64,000 bases of DNA from the NCBI RefSeq assembly GCF_900114115.1, contig NZ_FORX01000003.1, positions 124,001 to 188,000 of the forward strand, written 5' to 3'. Shown piece after piece: positions 38,026 through 46,783 of this stretch. The stretch is from Desulfomicrobium apsheronum. Its GTDB lineage: Bacteria; Desulfobacterota; Desulfovibrionia; Desulfovibrionales; Desulfomicrobiaceae. Under the pieces are notes generated by a model. It searched no databases and had not been told where the DNA came from. It saw only the letters and a program-made list of their open reading frames with translations. The first letter of the stretch is position 1; each line of letters opens with the position of its first letter. The position numbers were made by a program, and so were the translations under genes.

Positions 38026-39239
38026 TGCAAAAACATCCTCATCACGGCGCGGGCCCCTCAGGTCTGGACGGGCCCCCTGCCGGGCATCCCGGTGGTCATC
38101 AGGGTGGGCACCCGGGCGGACATCCCGGAGGCAAACCCGGCGGACACCCGGGCGGCATGGTCACGACCCTGTCCGACGGCACTCCGGCCTGCAAGCTCAT
38201 CGCCTGGGAAGTGACCCGCTCCTGCAACCTGGCCTGCAAGCATTGCCGTGCGGAAGCGCACCTGGAGCCCTACGAGGGCGAGCTGGACACGGCCGAGGCC
38301 AAGGCGCTCATCGACACCTTTCAGCAGGTCGGCAATCCCATCATCATCTTCACCGGCGGCGATCCCATGATGCGCGCCGATGTCTATGAGCTCATCCGCT
38401 ACGCCACCGACAAGGGTCTGCGCTGTGTCATGTCGCCCAACGGGACGCTGATCACTCCGGAAACCGCGCAGAAGATGCGCGAGGCCGGGGTGCAGCGCTG
38501 CTCCATTTCCATCGATGGACCCGACGCCCAGAGCCACGACGAGTTTCGCGGCGTGCAGGGCGCGTTCGACGCGTCCATGCGCGGCATCGAGTACCTGAAG
38601 GAAGCCGGCATCGAATTCCAGGTCAACACCACCGTGACCCGTGCGAACCTGAGCAGCTTCAAGAAGATCTTCGACCTTTGCGAACACATAGGAGCCGTGG
38701 CCTGGCACATCTTCCTGCTGGTGCCCACGGGCCGGGCCGCCCAGCTCGGGGCGGAGGTCATCACGGGCCAGGAATACGAGGACGTGCTCAACTGGTTCTA
38801 CGATTTCCGCAAGACCACGAACATGCACTTAAAGGCCACCTGCGCCCCGCACTACTACCGCATCATGCGCCAGCGGGCCAAGGCCGAAGGCGTGCCGGTC
38901 ACGCCCGAAAACTTCGGCCTCGACGCCATGACCCGTGGCTGTCTCGGCGGAACGGGCTTCTGCTTCATTTCCCACGTCGGCCAGGTCCAGCCCTGCGGCT
39001 ACCTGGAGCTTGACTGCGGCAACATCCGCACCACCCCGTTCCCTGAAATCTGGCGTTCGTCGAAGCAGTTCAAGCAGTTCCGCACCCAGGATGAATACGA
39101 AGGCAAGTGCGGCATCTGTGAATACCACAAGGTCTGCGGCGGCTGCCGTGCCAGGGCGTACTCCATGAACGACAACTACATGGGCGAAGAACCGCTGTGC
39201 ACGTACATTCCCAAACTCGCCGAACGGCGCAAAGCCTGA
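38025..39239 (+). CDS. ahbD: haem b synthase AhbD (radical SAM) with a Gly/His/Pro N-terminal tail
   Basis: A 404-residue radical SAM/SPASM enzyme that oxidatively decarboxylates the two propionates of Fe-coproporphyrin III to vinyls. The cluster motif CNLACKHC is at 67-74, then IIFTGGDPMMRADV. The C-terminal Cys ligands are in CGICEYHKVCGGCRARA. Residues 20-44 are six tandem [HK]-[PQ]-G-G units, a possible metal- or haem-binding tail not needed for the fold. An internal ATG at 38158 would remove it but has no ribosome site. It overlaps hemB. Confidence 0.92.
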   Translation: MQKHPHHGAGPSGLDGPPAGHPGGHQGGHPGGHPGGKPGGHPGGMVTTLSDGTPACKLIAWEVTRSCNLACKHCRAEAHLEPYEGELDTAEAKALIDTFQQVGNPIIIFTGGDPMMRADVYELIRYATDKGLRCVMSPNGTLITPETAQKMREAGVQRCSISIDGPDAQSHDEFRGVQGAFDASMRGIEYLKEAGIEFQVNTTVTRANLSSFKKIFDLCEHIGAVAWHIFLLVPTGRAAQLGAEVITGQEYEDVLNWFYDFRKTTNMHLKATCAPHYYRIMRQRAKAEGVPVTPENFGLDAMTRGCLGGTGFCFISHVGQVQPCGYLELDCGNIRTTPFPEIWRSSKQFKQFRTQDEYEGKCGICEYHKVCGGCRARAYSMNDNYMGEEPLCTYIPKLAERRKA

Positions 39240-39250
39240 TGGGTGGAAGC

Positions 39251-39709
39251 ATGGATGATTTTGACAAGAAGATCCTGGACATGATCCAGACCGGCTTCCC
39301 GCTCGAAGCCCGGCCCTATGAAGAGATCGGCCTCAAGGTCGGCCTGACCGAGGCCGAGACTCTGGCCCGCGTACGGGCGCTGACGGAAAAAGGCGTGATC
39401 CGCCGCATCGGGGCCAACTTCCAGTCCAAGAAGCTGGGCTGGCACTCGACCCTGTGCTCCGCCGCCGTGCCCGAGGACAAGCTGGACGAATTCATCGCAG
39501 AGGTGAACAAACTTCCCGGCGTGACGCACAACTACCTGCGCCAGCACCGTCAGAACATCTGGTTCACCTTCATCGGCCCGTCCTGGGAAGATGTGCAGGA
39601 GACCCTGGCCAAAATCACCCGCAAGACGGGCATCTCCATCCTGAACCTGCCCGCGACCAAGATGTACAAGATTCAGGTCGACTTCAAGATGGGCGACAGG
39701 GAGGAATGA
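39251..39709 (+). CDS. siroheme decarboxylase subunit (AhbA/AhbB family)
   Basis: A 152-residue Lrp/AsnC-like protein of the type that decarboxylates siroheme at C12 and C18. An N-terminal winged helix (DDFDKKILDMIQTGFPLEAR) is followed by the ferredoxin-like part with NYLRQHRQNIWFTFIG, whose His is a candidate substrate ligand. The active enzyme is usually an AhbA-AhbB heterodimer; only one subunit is encoded here, and I cannot tell which (AhbB is slightly preferred by position). The start at 39251 is chosen by the GGTGGA site; ATG 39239 is an alternative. Confidence 0.85.
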   Translation: MDDFDKKILDMIQTGFPLEARPYEEIGLKVGLTEAETLARVRALTEKGVIRRIGANFQSKKLGWHSTLCSAAVPEDKLDEFIAEVNKLPGVTHNYLRQHRQNIWFTFIGPSWEDVQETLAKITRKTGISILNLPATKMYKIQVDFKMGDREE

Positions 39710-40374
39710 TGCGCGAATTCATTCTCTCGCCATCCCTTTTGTCCTCGGATTTCGGCGCGCTGCGCTCCGAGCTGACCGCCCTTGAAGAGGCCGGCCTCAA
39801 ATGGGTGCACTGGGATGTCATGGACGGAGCCTTCGTGCCGAACATCACCTTCGGCCCTCCGATCATCAAGCGCCTGCGCAAGACCTCCGGGCTCTTCTTC
39901 GACGTGCACCTCATGATCGAACGTCCCGAACGCTACATTCAGGAATTCGCCGACGCGGGCGCCGATCTGCTGTGCATCCACGCCGAAAGCACGCTGCACC
40001 TCGAACGCACGGTCAGCGCCATCCGCGAGGCTGGCATGCAGGCCGGGCTGTCGCTGAATCCGGCCACGCCGCTGGGTGTCGTCGAGTATCTGCTGCCCCA
40101 GCTGGACATGGTGCTCATCATGAGCGTGAATCCGGGTTTTGGCGGCCAGTCCTTCATTCCGTTCTGCAAGGACAAGATCGCGACCCTGTCCGCCATGATC
40201 CGCTCACGCGGGCTACAGACCCTGATCCAGGTCGACGGAGGCGTGACCTTGCACAACGCGAAGGAACTCTTTGACCTTGGGGCAGATGTTCTGGTCTCAG
40301 GCTCCGCCTTCTTCGGGTTCCCGCCGTATGCCGAGCGGCACAAGGCATTCCAGGAAGCCGTAGGCGCGAAATAG
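39709..40374 (+). CDS. rpe: ribulose-phosphate 3-epimerase
   Basis: Interconverts ribulose-5-phosphate and xylulose-5-phosphate in the pentose phosphate route. The 221-residue TIM barrel has the LSPSLLSSDF start, HWDVMDGAFVPNITFGP with catalytic Asp and metal ligands, VHLMIE, MSVNPGFGGQSF and VDGGVTLHNA. AGGGAGG suits the ATG at 39709 better than the ATG three bases before. It is coupled to the siroheme decarboxylase gene, though the pathways are not obviously related. Confidence 0.95.
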   Translation: MREFILSPSLLSSDFGALRSELTALEEAGLKWVHWDVMDGAFVPNITFGPPIIKRLRKTSGLFFDVHLMIERPERYIQEFADAGADLLCIHAESTLHLERTVSAIREAGMQAGLSLNPATPLGVVEYLLPQLDMVLIMSVNPGFGGQSFIPFCKDKIATLSAMIRSRGLQTLIQVDGGVTLHNAKELFDLGADVLVSGSAFFGFPPYAERHKAFQEAVGAK

Positions 40375-40400
40375 GCGCTGGCAATTCCTCGTTTTCGACC

Positions 40401-40426
40401 AACCCTCGCCCGCAGCGGGGGTTTTC
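40401..40426 (+). terminator. intrinsic terminator after rpe
   Basis: A 9-bp stem with one G-T pair (40401-40409 with 40415-40423), a five-base loop and T-rich tail. It closes the haem-rpe operon before the convergent crcB gene. Confidence 0.8.
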
Positions 40427-40453
40427 TTTTTCATGCTCGCGCGGGCTTCGCCG

Positions 40454-40828
40454 CTAAACGATCCTGCCCAGACCCGTACCCAGGTAAAGGGCCGCGAACC
40501 CCACCACATTCTGCCCTGCCAGGTTGAGGGCCAGCTTGAGCCACTGTCCGTCGCCAAGGATGCCGCCGCTTTCAAAGATGAAGGTCGAGAAGGTCGTGAA
40601 CGCGCCCATGAAGCCGGTGAGAATCAGGATTCGGGCCTGCGCCGACAGGAGGCCCCGCTCCTCGGACAGGATCCAGACCAGCCCGAACAGGAAGCAGCCC
40701 GTGATGTTCACCGCCCAGGTGCCCCAGGGAAAATCCCGCCCCATGACATCGTAGACCAGCCCCGAGAGCCAGTAGCGGCACAGTGTTCCGCACGCCCCGG
40801 CCAGGGCTATCAAGGCAATTTTCGACAT
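40454..40828 (-). CDS. crcB: fluoride channel CrcB/Fluc
   Basis: A 124-residue four-helix membrane protein that forms dual-topology dimers and exports fluoride. It shows GACGTLCRYWLSG at the start, FPWGTWAVNITGCFLFG, and the hallmark GFMGAFTTFSTF near residue 75. The start MSKIALIALAGA is preceded by GAGGAAAA; upstream in-frame starts would add a hydrophilic leader unlike the family. A single gene means a homodimer. No fluoride riboswitch could be confirmed upstream. Confidence 0.92.
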   Translation of the reverse strand: MSKIALIALAGACGTLCRYWLSGLVYDVMGRDFPWGTWAVNITGCFLFGLVWILSEERGLLSAQARILILTGFMGAFTTFSTFIFESGGILGDGQWLKLALNLAGQNVVGFAALYLGTGLGRIV

Positions 40829-41141
40829 GAGTTTTCCTCGCGGTTGATTCGCTTGCTGCATCGAGTCCTTGGGCAGTCGCGTGCACAAGCGGGAACGCCA
40901 TGCTGATCCACCGTGAAAAGCCTCGGCTGATCCGGAACGCGCAGGTTCGGCATGGCGAAGACTTCGCTTATCAAAGCCACGGATGATTGTGGAGCGCTAT
41001 CCCGCATGGGCAATTATTTCTGTCGCAGAATCGCTCAGACATCAATGCGGGCTGTATCTCATTTCAAAACAGAGAGTTACGTCCTTGATGCGTTTTGCGC
41101 ACGATTCTGATAAAGGCGCGGCAAACACCATGAGAGACCCC
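40829..41141. other. 313-bp divergent gap between crcB and the response regulator
   Basis: No coding region is supported. It must contain two outward promoters, but no clear -35/-10 pair was found. An inverted repeat CCCGCAT (41001-41007) and ATGCGGG (41045-41051) flanks a locally A/T-richer stretch. This is a possible binding region for the adjacent LytTR regulator. Confidence 0.5.
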
Positions 41142-41927
41142 ATGACATCCCCTATCCATTGCCTGCTTGTCGATGACGAACCGCCCGCCCTGGACGAGCT
41201 GTCCTATCTTCTGTCCGGTTTTGAAGACGTGCGGATCGTCGGCACGGCCATGTCCGCATCGCAGGCCATGGAAGAAATCGTGCGACTGCGCCCCGAAGTG
41301 GTCTTTCAGGACATCCAGATGCCCGGCGCGACCGGCTTCCATGTTCTGGAGCGGGCGCTTAAATGCCCCGAGCCGCCGCTCTTCGTCTTTGCCACGGCCT
41401 ACGACCAATATGCCATCCGCGCTTTCGAGGAGAACGCGGTGGATTATCTGCTCAAGCCCGTCTCCCGCGAGCGCCTGGCCAACTGCCTGGGGCGGCTGCG
41501 CAACCAGCTGCGCCACATGAACCCGGGCCAGGCCGCGCAGCCGAAGCTGGAAGAGCTGCTGAAAGGCATGGGGCTCGGCCAACCGCTGGTACGCATCTCC
41601 GTGGAGCACCGGGGGCGCGTGCTGCTGCTTGGGCACGCCGATGTCGTCGTCATCCGCACGGAAGGACGCCGCACACTCGTGCACACGCGCGACACGCAGT
41701 ACGTGCACCACGGTCCCGGCACCCTGGATCGCCTGGAGGAAAAACTCGCAGCCCTGTCCTTCTTTCGCGCCAACCGGGGCGAGCTGGTCAATCTGGCGCA
41801 GGTCAGGGATTTCGCGCCCTGGTTCAACGGCAAATATCTTTTGACCATGCGCGATCACGCGGCCACCGAAATCACCGTCAGCAAGGCCAGGGTGCGCGAT
41901 TTTCGCGACCAGCTCGGCCTTGCGTAA
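41142..41927 (+). CDS. LytTR-family response regulator (BtsR/YehT-like)
   Basis: A 261-residue two-domain regulator. The receiver (about 1-120) has the acidic pair in LLVDDEPPALDEL, the phospho-acceptor Asp in VVFQDIQMPGATG and the Lys in DYLLKPVSRERL. The LytTR DNA-binding domain (about 150-260) contains FFRANRGELVNLAQVRDF and NGKYLLTM. It is followed ten bases later by its LytS-type kinase. An in-frame ATG 12 bases upstream is possible. Confidence 0.9.
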   Translation: MTSPIHCLLVDDEPPALDELSYLLSGFEDVRIVGTAMSASQAMEEIVRLRPEVVFQDIQMPGATGFHVLERALKCPEPPLFVFATAYDQYAIRAFEENAVDYLLKPVSRERLANCLGRLRNQLRHMNPGQAAQPKLEELLKGMGLGQPLVRISVEHRGRVLLLGHADVVVIRTEGRRTLVHTRDTQYVHHGPGTLDRLEEKLAALSFFRANRGELVNLAQVRDFAPWFNGKYLLTMRDHAATEITVSKARVRDFRDQLGLA

Positions 41928-41936
41928 AGGATAGCC

Positions 41937-43643
41937 ATGAATTCCGACGCCCTCATCCTGGCCCTGGCCGAACGCCTCGGACTCATCGTGGCCGGAGCCT
42001 TTTTGCTCCTGACCATCACCCCCATCCACAAGATGCGCCTGCGCCAGGGCCCCTCGTGGCGTTCGACGCTGCTGCAGATCCTCTTCTTCGGCGCGGCCGG
42101 AATCCTGGGCACGTACGGGGGCAATCTCGTCTCCCAGTCCGTGGCCAATCTTCGGGCCATGGCCGTTATCACGGGCGGCCTCTTCGGCGGCCCCGTGGTC
42201 GGCATCGCTTCCGGACTGATCGCAGGAGGACACCGCATCCTCATCGATATCGGCGGATTCAGCGCCGTGCCTTGCGGCCTGTCGACCATGATCGAAGGCG
42301 CGGTCGCCGGGCTGCTGACCCTCTACCTCAAGGAACGCAGCGTGGACTGGCGCTGGGCGGCCGGGCTGGCTCTGGGCGGCGAGACGCTGCACATGGGCAT
42401 GGTCCTGGCCCTGTCCCACTCCTTTACGGAAGCCGTGGAACTGGTGCGCATCATCGCCGCGCCCATGATCATCCTGAACACCCTGGGCGCGGCCACCTTC
42501 GTACAGGTCATCAACGTGGTCTTCCGGTACCGGGCCAGGCAGGATTCGGTCCAAGCCCAGGAAATCCTCGACATCGCCAACTCAACGGTGAGTCACCTGC
42601 GCTCCGGGCTGACCCCGGAGAGCGCCCTGGCCACGGCGCGCATCATCCACAGCCGGGTCGCGGTCGGCGCCGTGGCCATCACCGACGAAACCAACGTCCT
42701 GGCCCACATCGGCGTCGGCGACGACCATCACTTGGCCGGACGGCCCATCATCACCGAGGCCACCCGGACCGTGCTCGAAACCGGACAGCCCATGTTTCTG
42801 AGCGCAAAGGAGGGCATCGGCTGCGGACACCCGAACTGTCCCTTTGCCTCGGCCATCATCGTGCCCCTGACCAAGGGCGGAAGCGTCGCCGGGACGCTCA
42901 AATTCTATGGCACGGCCAGCAAATCCCTCGACCTGCTGCTCTTCGAGCTGGGCAAGGGGCTTGGCAACCTCTTTTCCACCCAGCTCGAACTGGAAAACAT
43001 CCAGATCACCGAGCGCATGCTCGCCCATGCCGAAATCCGCCGCCTCCAGGCCCAGATCAATCCCCACTTCCTGTTCAACTCCCTGAACACCATCACTTCC
43101 TTTTGCCGCACCAGCCCTGAAAAGGCCCGCAGCCTGCTCCAGGACCTGTCCAGCTACCTGCGCAAGAGCCTGGAGGCCAGCCGGGGATTCGTGCCCCTGT
43201 CCGAGGAACTGGACCAGATCCGCTGCTATCTGGCCATCGAGCAGGCCCGTTTCGGCGAACGCATCCGGATCGACTTCGACGTACAGGAAGGATGCGAATC
43301 CTGGCCCATCCCGCCGCTGATCATCCAGCCCCTGGTCGAAAACAGCGTGCGCCACGGCATCCTGGCCCATGAAAACGGCGGCGAGATCCGCGTGCAGGTG
43401 CGCAAGGAAGGCGCTTGCCTGCATGTGGAGGTCAAGGATGACGGGGTGGGCATGGACCAGACCCAGGTCAACCGGCTGTTCGCCAAGACCAGGCTGGATT
43501 CGCGTTCAGGCGGGATCGGCGTGCGCAACTGCTTCCAGCGGCTGGAACAGATCTTTGGACCGTCCTACCTGCCGCAGGTCGTCAGCGCGCCCGGTCAGGG
43601 CACCTGTATCGACTTCATGCTGCCCATGCCGGCCCGGGTCTAA
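41937..43643 (+). CDS. LytS/BtsS-type sensor histidine kinase
   Basis: A 568-residue membrane kinase. Residues about 1-200 form a 5TM-LYT sensor region with several membrane segments (GGLFGGPVVGIASGLIAGGHR). A GAF-like domain follows (about 215-360, with CGHPNCPFASAIIVPL). The HisKA-type His is in LQAQINPHFLFNSLNTI, and the ATPase has PLIIQPLVENSVRHG and DDGVGM. In E. coli, kinases of this build sense pyruvate (BtsS) or murein state (LytS). The CstA-family neighbour supports a pyruvate or related carboxylate signal. Confidence 0.9.
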   Translation: MNSDALILALAERLGLIVAGAFLLLTITPIHKMRLRQGPSWRSTLLQILFFGAAGILGTYGGNLVSQSVANLRAMAVITGGLFGGPVVGIASGLIAGGHRILIDIGGFSAVPCGLSTMIEGAVAGLLTLYLKERSVDWRWAAGLALGGETLHMGMVLALSHSFTEAVELVRIIAAPMIILNTLGAATFVQVINVVFRYRARQDSVQAQEILDIANSTVSHLRSGLTPESALATARIIHSRVAVGAVAITDETNVLAHIGVGDDHHLAGRPIITEATRTVLETGQPMFLSAKEGIGCGHPNCPFASAIIVPLTKGGSVAGTLKFYGTASKSLDLLLFELGKGLGNLFSTQLELENIQITERMLAHAEIRRLQAQINPHFLFNSLNTITSFCRTSPEKARSLLQDLSSYLRKSLEASRGFVPLSEELDQIRCYLAIEQARFGERIRIDFDVQEGCESWPIPPLIIQPLVENSVRHGILAHENGGEIRVQVRKEGACLHVEVKDDGVGMDQTQVNRLFAKTRLDSRSGGIGVRNCFQRLEQIFGPSYLPQVVSAPGQGTCIDFMLPMPARV

Positions 43644-43889
43644 GCCCCCGTTTCCTCATCGGCACCGACAATTCCGATCACGTACAAGACGTTTCGGCTC
43701 TCCTGCCGAGCTCTTCAGACGCTGAAAAAGACATTTGAAACGAGTCTTCTTGTCCCCATGCATTCTGTTGGCCTAAAGCGCGTCATATCCGCCGAGTTCG
43801 ACCCGGCAAGCCATCCCGGTCATGGCAGCATGACCGAAAGTTGATTTGAAGAGATCTGGCGCAACCAACTTTTTTCCAAGGAGGGACAC

Positions 43890-45350
43890 TTGTTTTACTT
43901 CTTTTTCGCCGTCGCGGCGCTCATCACCGGCTATTTCGTTTACGGCAAGATCGTCGAATCCAGTTTTGGTGTCGACTCCTGCAAGGCCACCCCGGCCTGC
44001 CGTCTCGCGGACGGAGTCGACTATGTCAAAATGAATCCGAAAACCATCTACATGGTGCAGCTCCTGAACATCGCGGGACTCGGACCCATCTTCGGCCCCA
44101 TTCTCGGCGCCCTCTACGGCCCGGCCGCACTGGTCTGGATCGTACTCGGCAGCATCTTCGCAGGCGCGGTGCACGATTACTTCTCCGGCATGATGTCCGT
44201 GCGTTATGACGGCAAATCCATCCCCGACGCCGTGGGCCACAACCTCGGCAAATTCGCCAAGCAGTTCATGAACGTCTTCTCCGTCATCCTGCTGCTCCTG
44301 GTCGGCGTGGTCTTCATCCTCGGACCTGCCAAGCTTCTGGCGGTCAAGATCGGTTTCAACCTGGACAAGAACATGGCTGTCGTGGCCTGGACCGGCATCA
44401 TCTTCGCCTACTACTTCCTGGCCACCATCCTGCCCGTGGACAAGATCATCGGCCGTCTCTACCCGCTTTTCACCGCCTGTCTGCTGATCATGGCCTTCGG
44501 TCTTTCTGCCATGCTCATCGTGGACGGCTACACCTTCTTCCCCAACGGCGTGGGCCTGGCCAACGTGCATCCCAAGGGCCTGCCCATCTGGCCGCTGATG
44601 TTCATCACCATCGCCTGCGGAGCCATCTCCGGTTTCCACGCCACGCAGTCGCCCATGATGGCCCGCTGCATCCCCGATGAAAAATGCGGACGCCCCATCT
44701 TCTACGGCGCCATGATCGGCGAGGGCATCATCGCCCTGGTCTGGGCCACCCTGGGCATGACCTTCTACCAGACCCCCGAAGCCCTGCAGGCCACCCTGGC
44801 CAGCGGCGGCCCCGCTGCGGTGGTTGACCAGGTTGCCACCACACTGATGGGACCCATCGGCGGTTTCCTGGCCATCATCGGCGTCATCATCCTGCCCATC
44901 TCCTCCGGTGACACGGCCTTCCGCGCCGCGCGCCTGATCATCGCCGACTTCAGCAAGGTCGAGCAGAAGTCCGTCATCAAGCGCCTCATGATCGCCGTGC
45001 CGCTGTTCGTGATCGGCTTCATCATCACCAAGACGGAATTCAACGTCATCTGGCGCTACTTCGGCTTCGCCAACCAGACCTTGGCCACCATCGTGCTCTG
45101 GGCCTCGGCCATGTACCTGGTCCGTCACGGCAAGGCGCACTGGATCGCCAGCGTCCCCGCGACCTTCATGACAGCGGTCTGCTCCACCTACCTCTGCGTG
45201 GCTCCGGAATTTCCGCTGCACCTGAGTTCCGATTACGGTTATCCCATCGGCATCGCCGTGGCTGCGGCCTGCTTCGTCTGGTTCATGCTCGCGGCACGCA
45301 ACACGCCCATTGAAGAAAACCCCGTCGACTCGCCCGGAGTCATCGGCTGA
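43890..45350 (+). CDS. cstA: CstA/BtsT-family carboxylate (pyruvate/peptide) transporter, short form
   Basis: A 486-residue polytopic membrane protein with CstA-family sequence from the start: VYGKIVESSFGVD, then LNIAGLGPIFGPILGALYGP, VHDYFSGMMSVRYDGKSIP and SGFHATQSPMMARCI. E. coli CstA and BtsT, which import pyruvate, are about 700 residues; this is a compact version missing the C-terminal third. It starts at TTG with a strong AAGGAGG five bases upstream. It sits 246 bases after the sensor kinase and ends at a 20-bp terminator. Confidence 0.88.
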   Translation: MFYFFFAVAALITGYFVYGKIVESSFGVDSCKATPACRLADGVDYVKMNPKTIYMVQLLNIAGLGPIFGPILGALYGPAALVWIVLGSIFAGAVHDYFSGMMSVRYDGKSIPDAVGHNLGKFAKQFMNVFSVILLLLVGVVFILGPAKLLAVKIGFNLDKNMAVVAWTGIIFAYYFLATILPVDKIIGRLYPLFTACLLIMAFGLSAMLIVDGYTFFPNGVGLANVHPKGLPIWPLMFITIACGAISGFHATQSPMMARCIPDEKCGRPIFYGAMIGEGIIALVWATLGMTFYQTPEALQATLASGGPAAVVDQVATTLMGPIGGFLAIIGVIILPISSGDTAFRAARLIIADFSKVEQKSVIKRLMIAVPLFVIGFIITKTEFNVIWRYFGFANQTLATIVLWASAMYLVRHGKAHWIASVPATFMTAVCSTYLCVAPEFPLHLSSDYGYPIGIAVAAACFVWFMLAARNTPIEENPVDSPGVIG

Positions 45351-45362
45351 ACTGATCAAGCA

Positions 45363-45407
45363 TAAGAATGAAAAAAGGGAGCCCGCAGCTCCCTTTTTTC
45401 ATTCTTA
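45363..45407. terminator. bidirectional intrinsic terminator after cstA
   Basis: A perfect 20-bp stem (45363-45382 with 45388-45407) with a five-base CCGCA loop. Runs of six As and six Ts within the stem make it work on either strand. It is one of the strongest hairpins in the window. Confidence 0.95.
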
Positions 45408-45817
45408 TCCAAAGACCAGCCAAGCCCAAAGCCCCCGCCCAGACTTGAACCTGTCGTCCCGGTCGCCCTCCAGGACATCCTTCCGGGCATGCCCCGAACA
45501 TCCCGATCCAAAACTTCCGCACGCTGTCCACATCCACATCTGTTGTGCGAGAAATGAACAGTTCCTGCTTTTATTGACATCAATCGCATAAAAAATGTAA
45601 CAAAAGAATTTACATCTGCTTTTTTATTGATCCTCCAGCTACACATCCCTAAAAATAGATCTCAAATTTATCGGCATGATAAAACGTCAATCAGCTTTCC
45701 AGACACTTCACTGGATATGAAGTTACAACAGCAAAGACTGATTAAGATCATTCATCAATGATACATGAGGCACACAAACATCCTGTAAATTCGACATAAT
45801 GACGAGACATCCGCCAT
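45408..45817. other. 410-bp AT-rich gap upstream of the sucrose operon
   Basis: No gene is supported. From about 45560 the base composition falls well below the surrounding GC level. It contains TTGACA at 45574-45579 without a clear -10 partner, and an inverted repeat ATGTAA (45595-45600) with TTACAT (45610-45615), a possible operator. The long leader before the kinase gene fits a regulated operon, for example by osmotic stress. Confidence 0.5.
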
Positions 45818-46783
45818 ATGAAACACAAGACAAGCCCACAGCAACCTGCCGCGCATCAAGACTCCGCCCCTGAGGGCCAAAGCCCTGCCATCATCCTTTT
45901 CGGAGAAATTCTGGCGGACGTCTTTCCCGATCGCGCTGTTCTCGGCGGTGCGCCCTTCAATGTCGCCCGGCACCTTGCGGCCTTCGGTCTGAGACCACTC
46001 ATGATCTCCCGTCTGGGGGACGACGCCCTTGGCGCCAGAATTCTTGCCGGCATGAAGGAACAGGGCATGGATGTCTCGGGAATCCAGATCGACGGCAACC
46101 TGCCCACGGGACAGGTACAGGTCCATATCGAAGACGCTGGACACCGCTTCGAGATTCTGCCCCGGCAGGCCTACGACTTCATCGACCCGGCCGACGCTTC
46201 GGCCGCGGCGACCGCGATCGAAGCACCAGGGCTCGTCTATTTCGGCACCCTGAGCCAGCGCCATCACGTCACCCGGCAGGCGTTGTCGGAGATGCTGCCA
46301 AACATCAAAGCCCCAAGGTTTCTGGACATCAACCTGCGCGAACCCTGGTTTGACGAGGACACGGTCCGGTTTTCATTGCAAAGTGCAGATATCGTGAAGC
46401 TAAGCGACGAGGAATTGCGCACCCTGACGGGCATGCTCAAGGCGGGTGAAGGGTTGGCGCAGGCGCAGGGAGCCGAACTGAAGCGCATGTTCGACATCGG
46501 CCGCCTGATCGTGACCTGCGGAAAATACGGAGCCTGGCAACTGGACAGCGACAATGAGCTCTTTATCGCCTCCCCCGGCAAGGAGCCCTCGCACATCGTG
46601 GATACGGTAGGTGCGGGAGACGCCTTTTCCGCCGTGTGCATCCTTGGCATGCTGCTGTGCTGGCCCGAAACCACCGCCCTGAAGCGTGCCGACGACTTTG
46701 CCTCCGCCATCTGCGAAATCCGAGGCGCTGTTCCCGAAGATCCTGAATTCTACCAGCCTTTTGCCAAGGAGTGGACACGGTGA
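45818..46783 (+). CDS. PfkB-family carbohydrate kinase, probable fructokinase
   Basis: A 321-residue ribokinase-fold sugar kinase. It has the N-terminal GGAPFNVARHLAAFG motif with substrate-binding Gly-Gly, SRLGDDALGARIL, and the C-terminal DTVGAGDAFSAV with the catalytic Asp. An N-terminal extension of about 25 polar residues precedes the fold. Position ahead of sucrose synthesis and amylosucrase genes argues for fructose as substrate, recycling the fructose freed by amylosucrase. Weak Shine-Dalgarno. The stop overlaps the next start. Confidence 0.85.
   Translation: MKHKTSPQQPAAHQDSAPEGQSPAIILFGEILADVFPDRAVLGGAPFNVARHLAAFGLRPLMISRLGDDALGARILAGMKEQGMDVSGIQIDGNLPTGQVQVHIEDAGHRFEILPRQAYDFIDPADASAAATAIEAPGLVYFGTLSQRHHVTRQALSEMLPNIKAPRFLDINLREPWFDEDTVRFSLQSADIVKLSDEELRTLTGMLKAGEGLAQAQGAELKRMFDIGRLIVTCGKYGAWQLDSDNELFIASPGKEPSHIVDTVGAGDAFSAVCILGMLLCWPETTALKRADDFASAICEIRGAVPEDPEFYQPFAKEWTR

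Noticed and set aside
38158-39239. Internal ATG as the true AhbD start, removing the His/Gly tail
   Set aside because: No ribosome-binding site precedes it, and the upstream ATG overlaps the hemB stop in a normal coupling arrangement.
40829-40990. Fluoride riboswitch upstream of crcB on the minus strand
   Set aside because: A GGCGTTCCCGC stretch recalls the motif, but the second conserved half and the pseudoknot partner could not be placed. A covariance-model search would decide.
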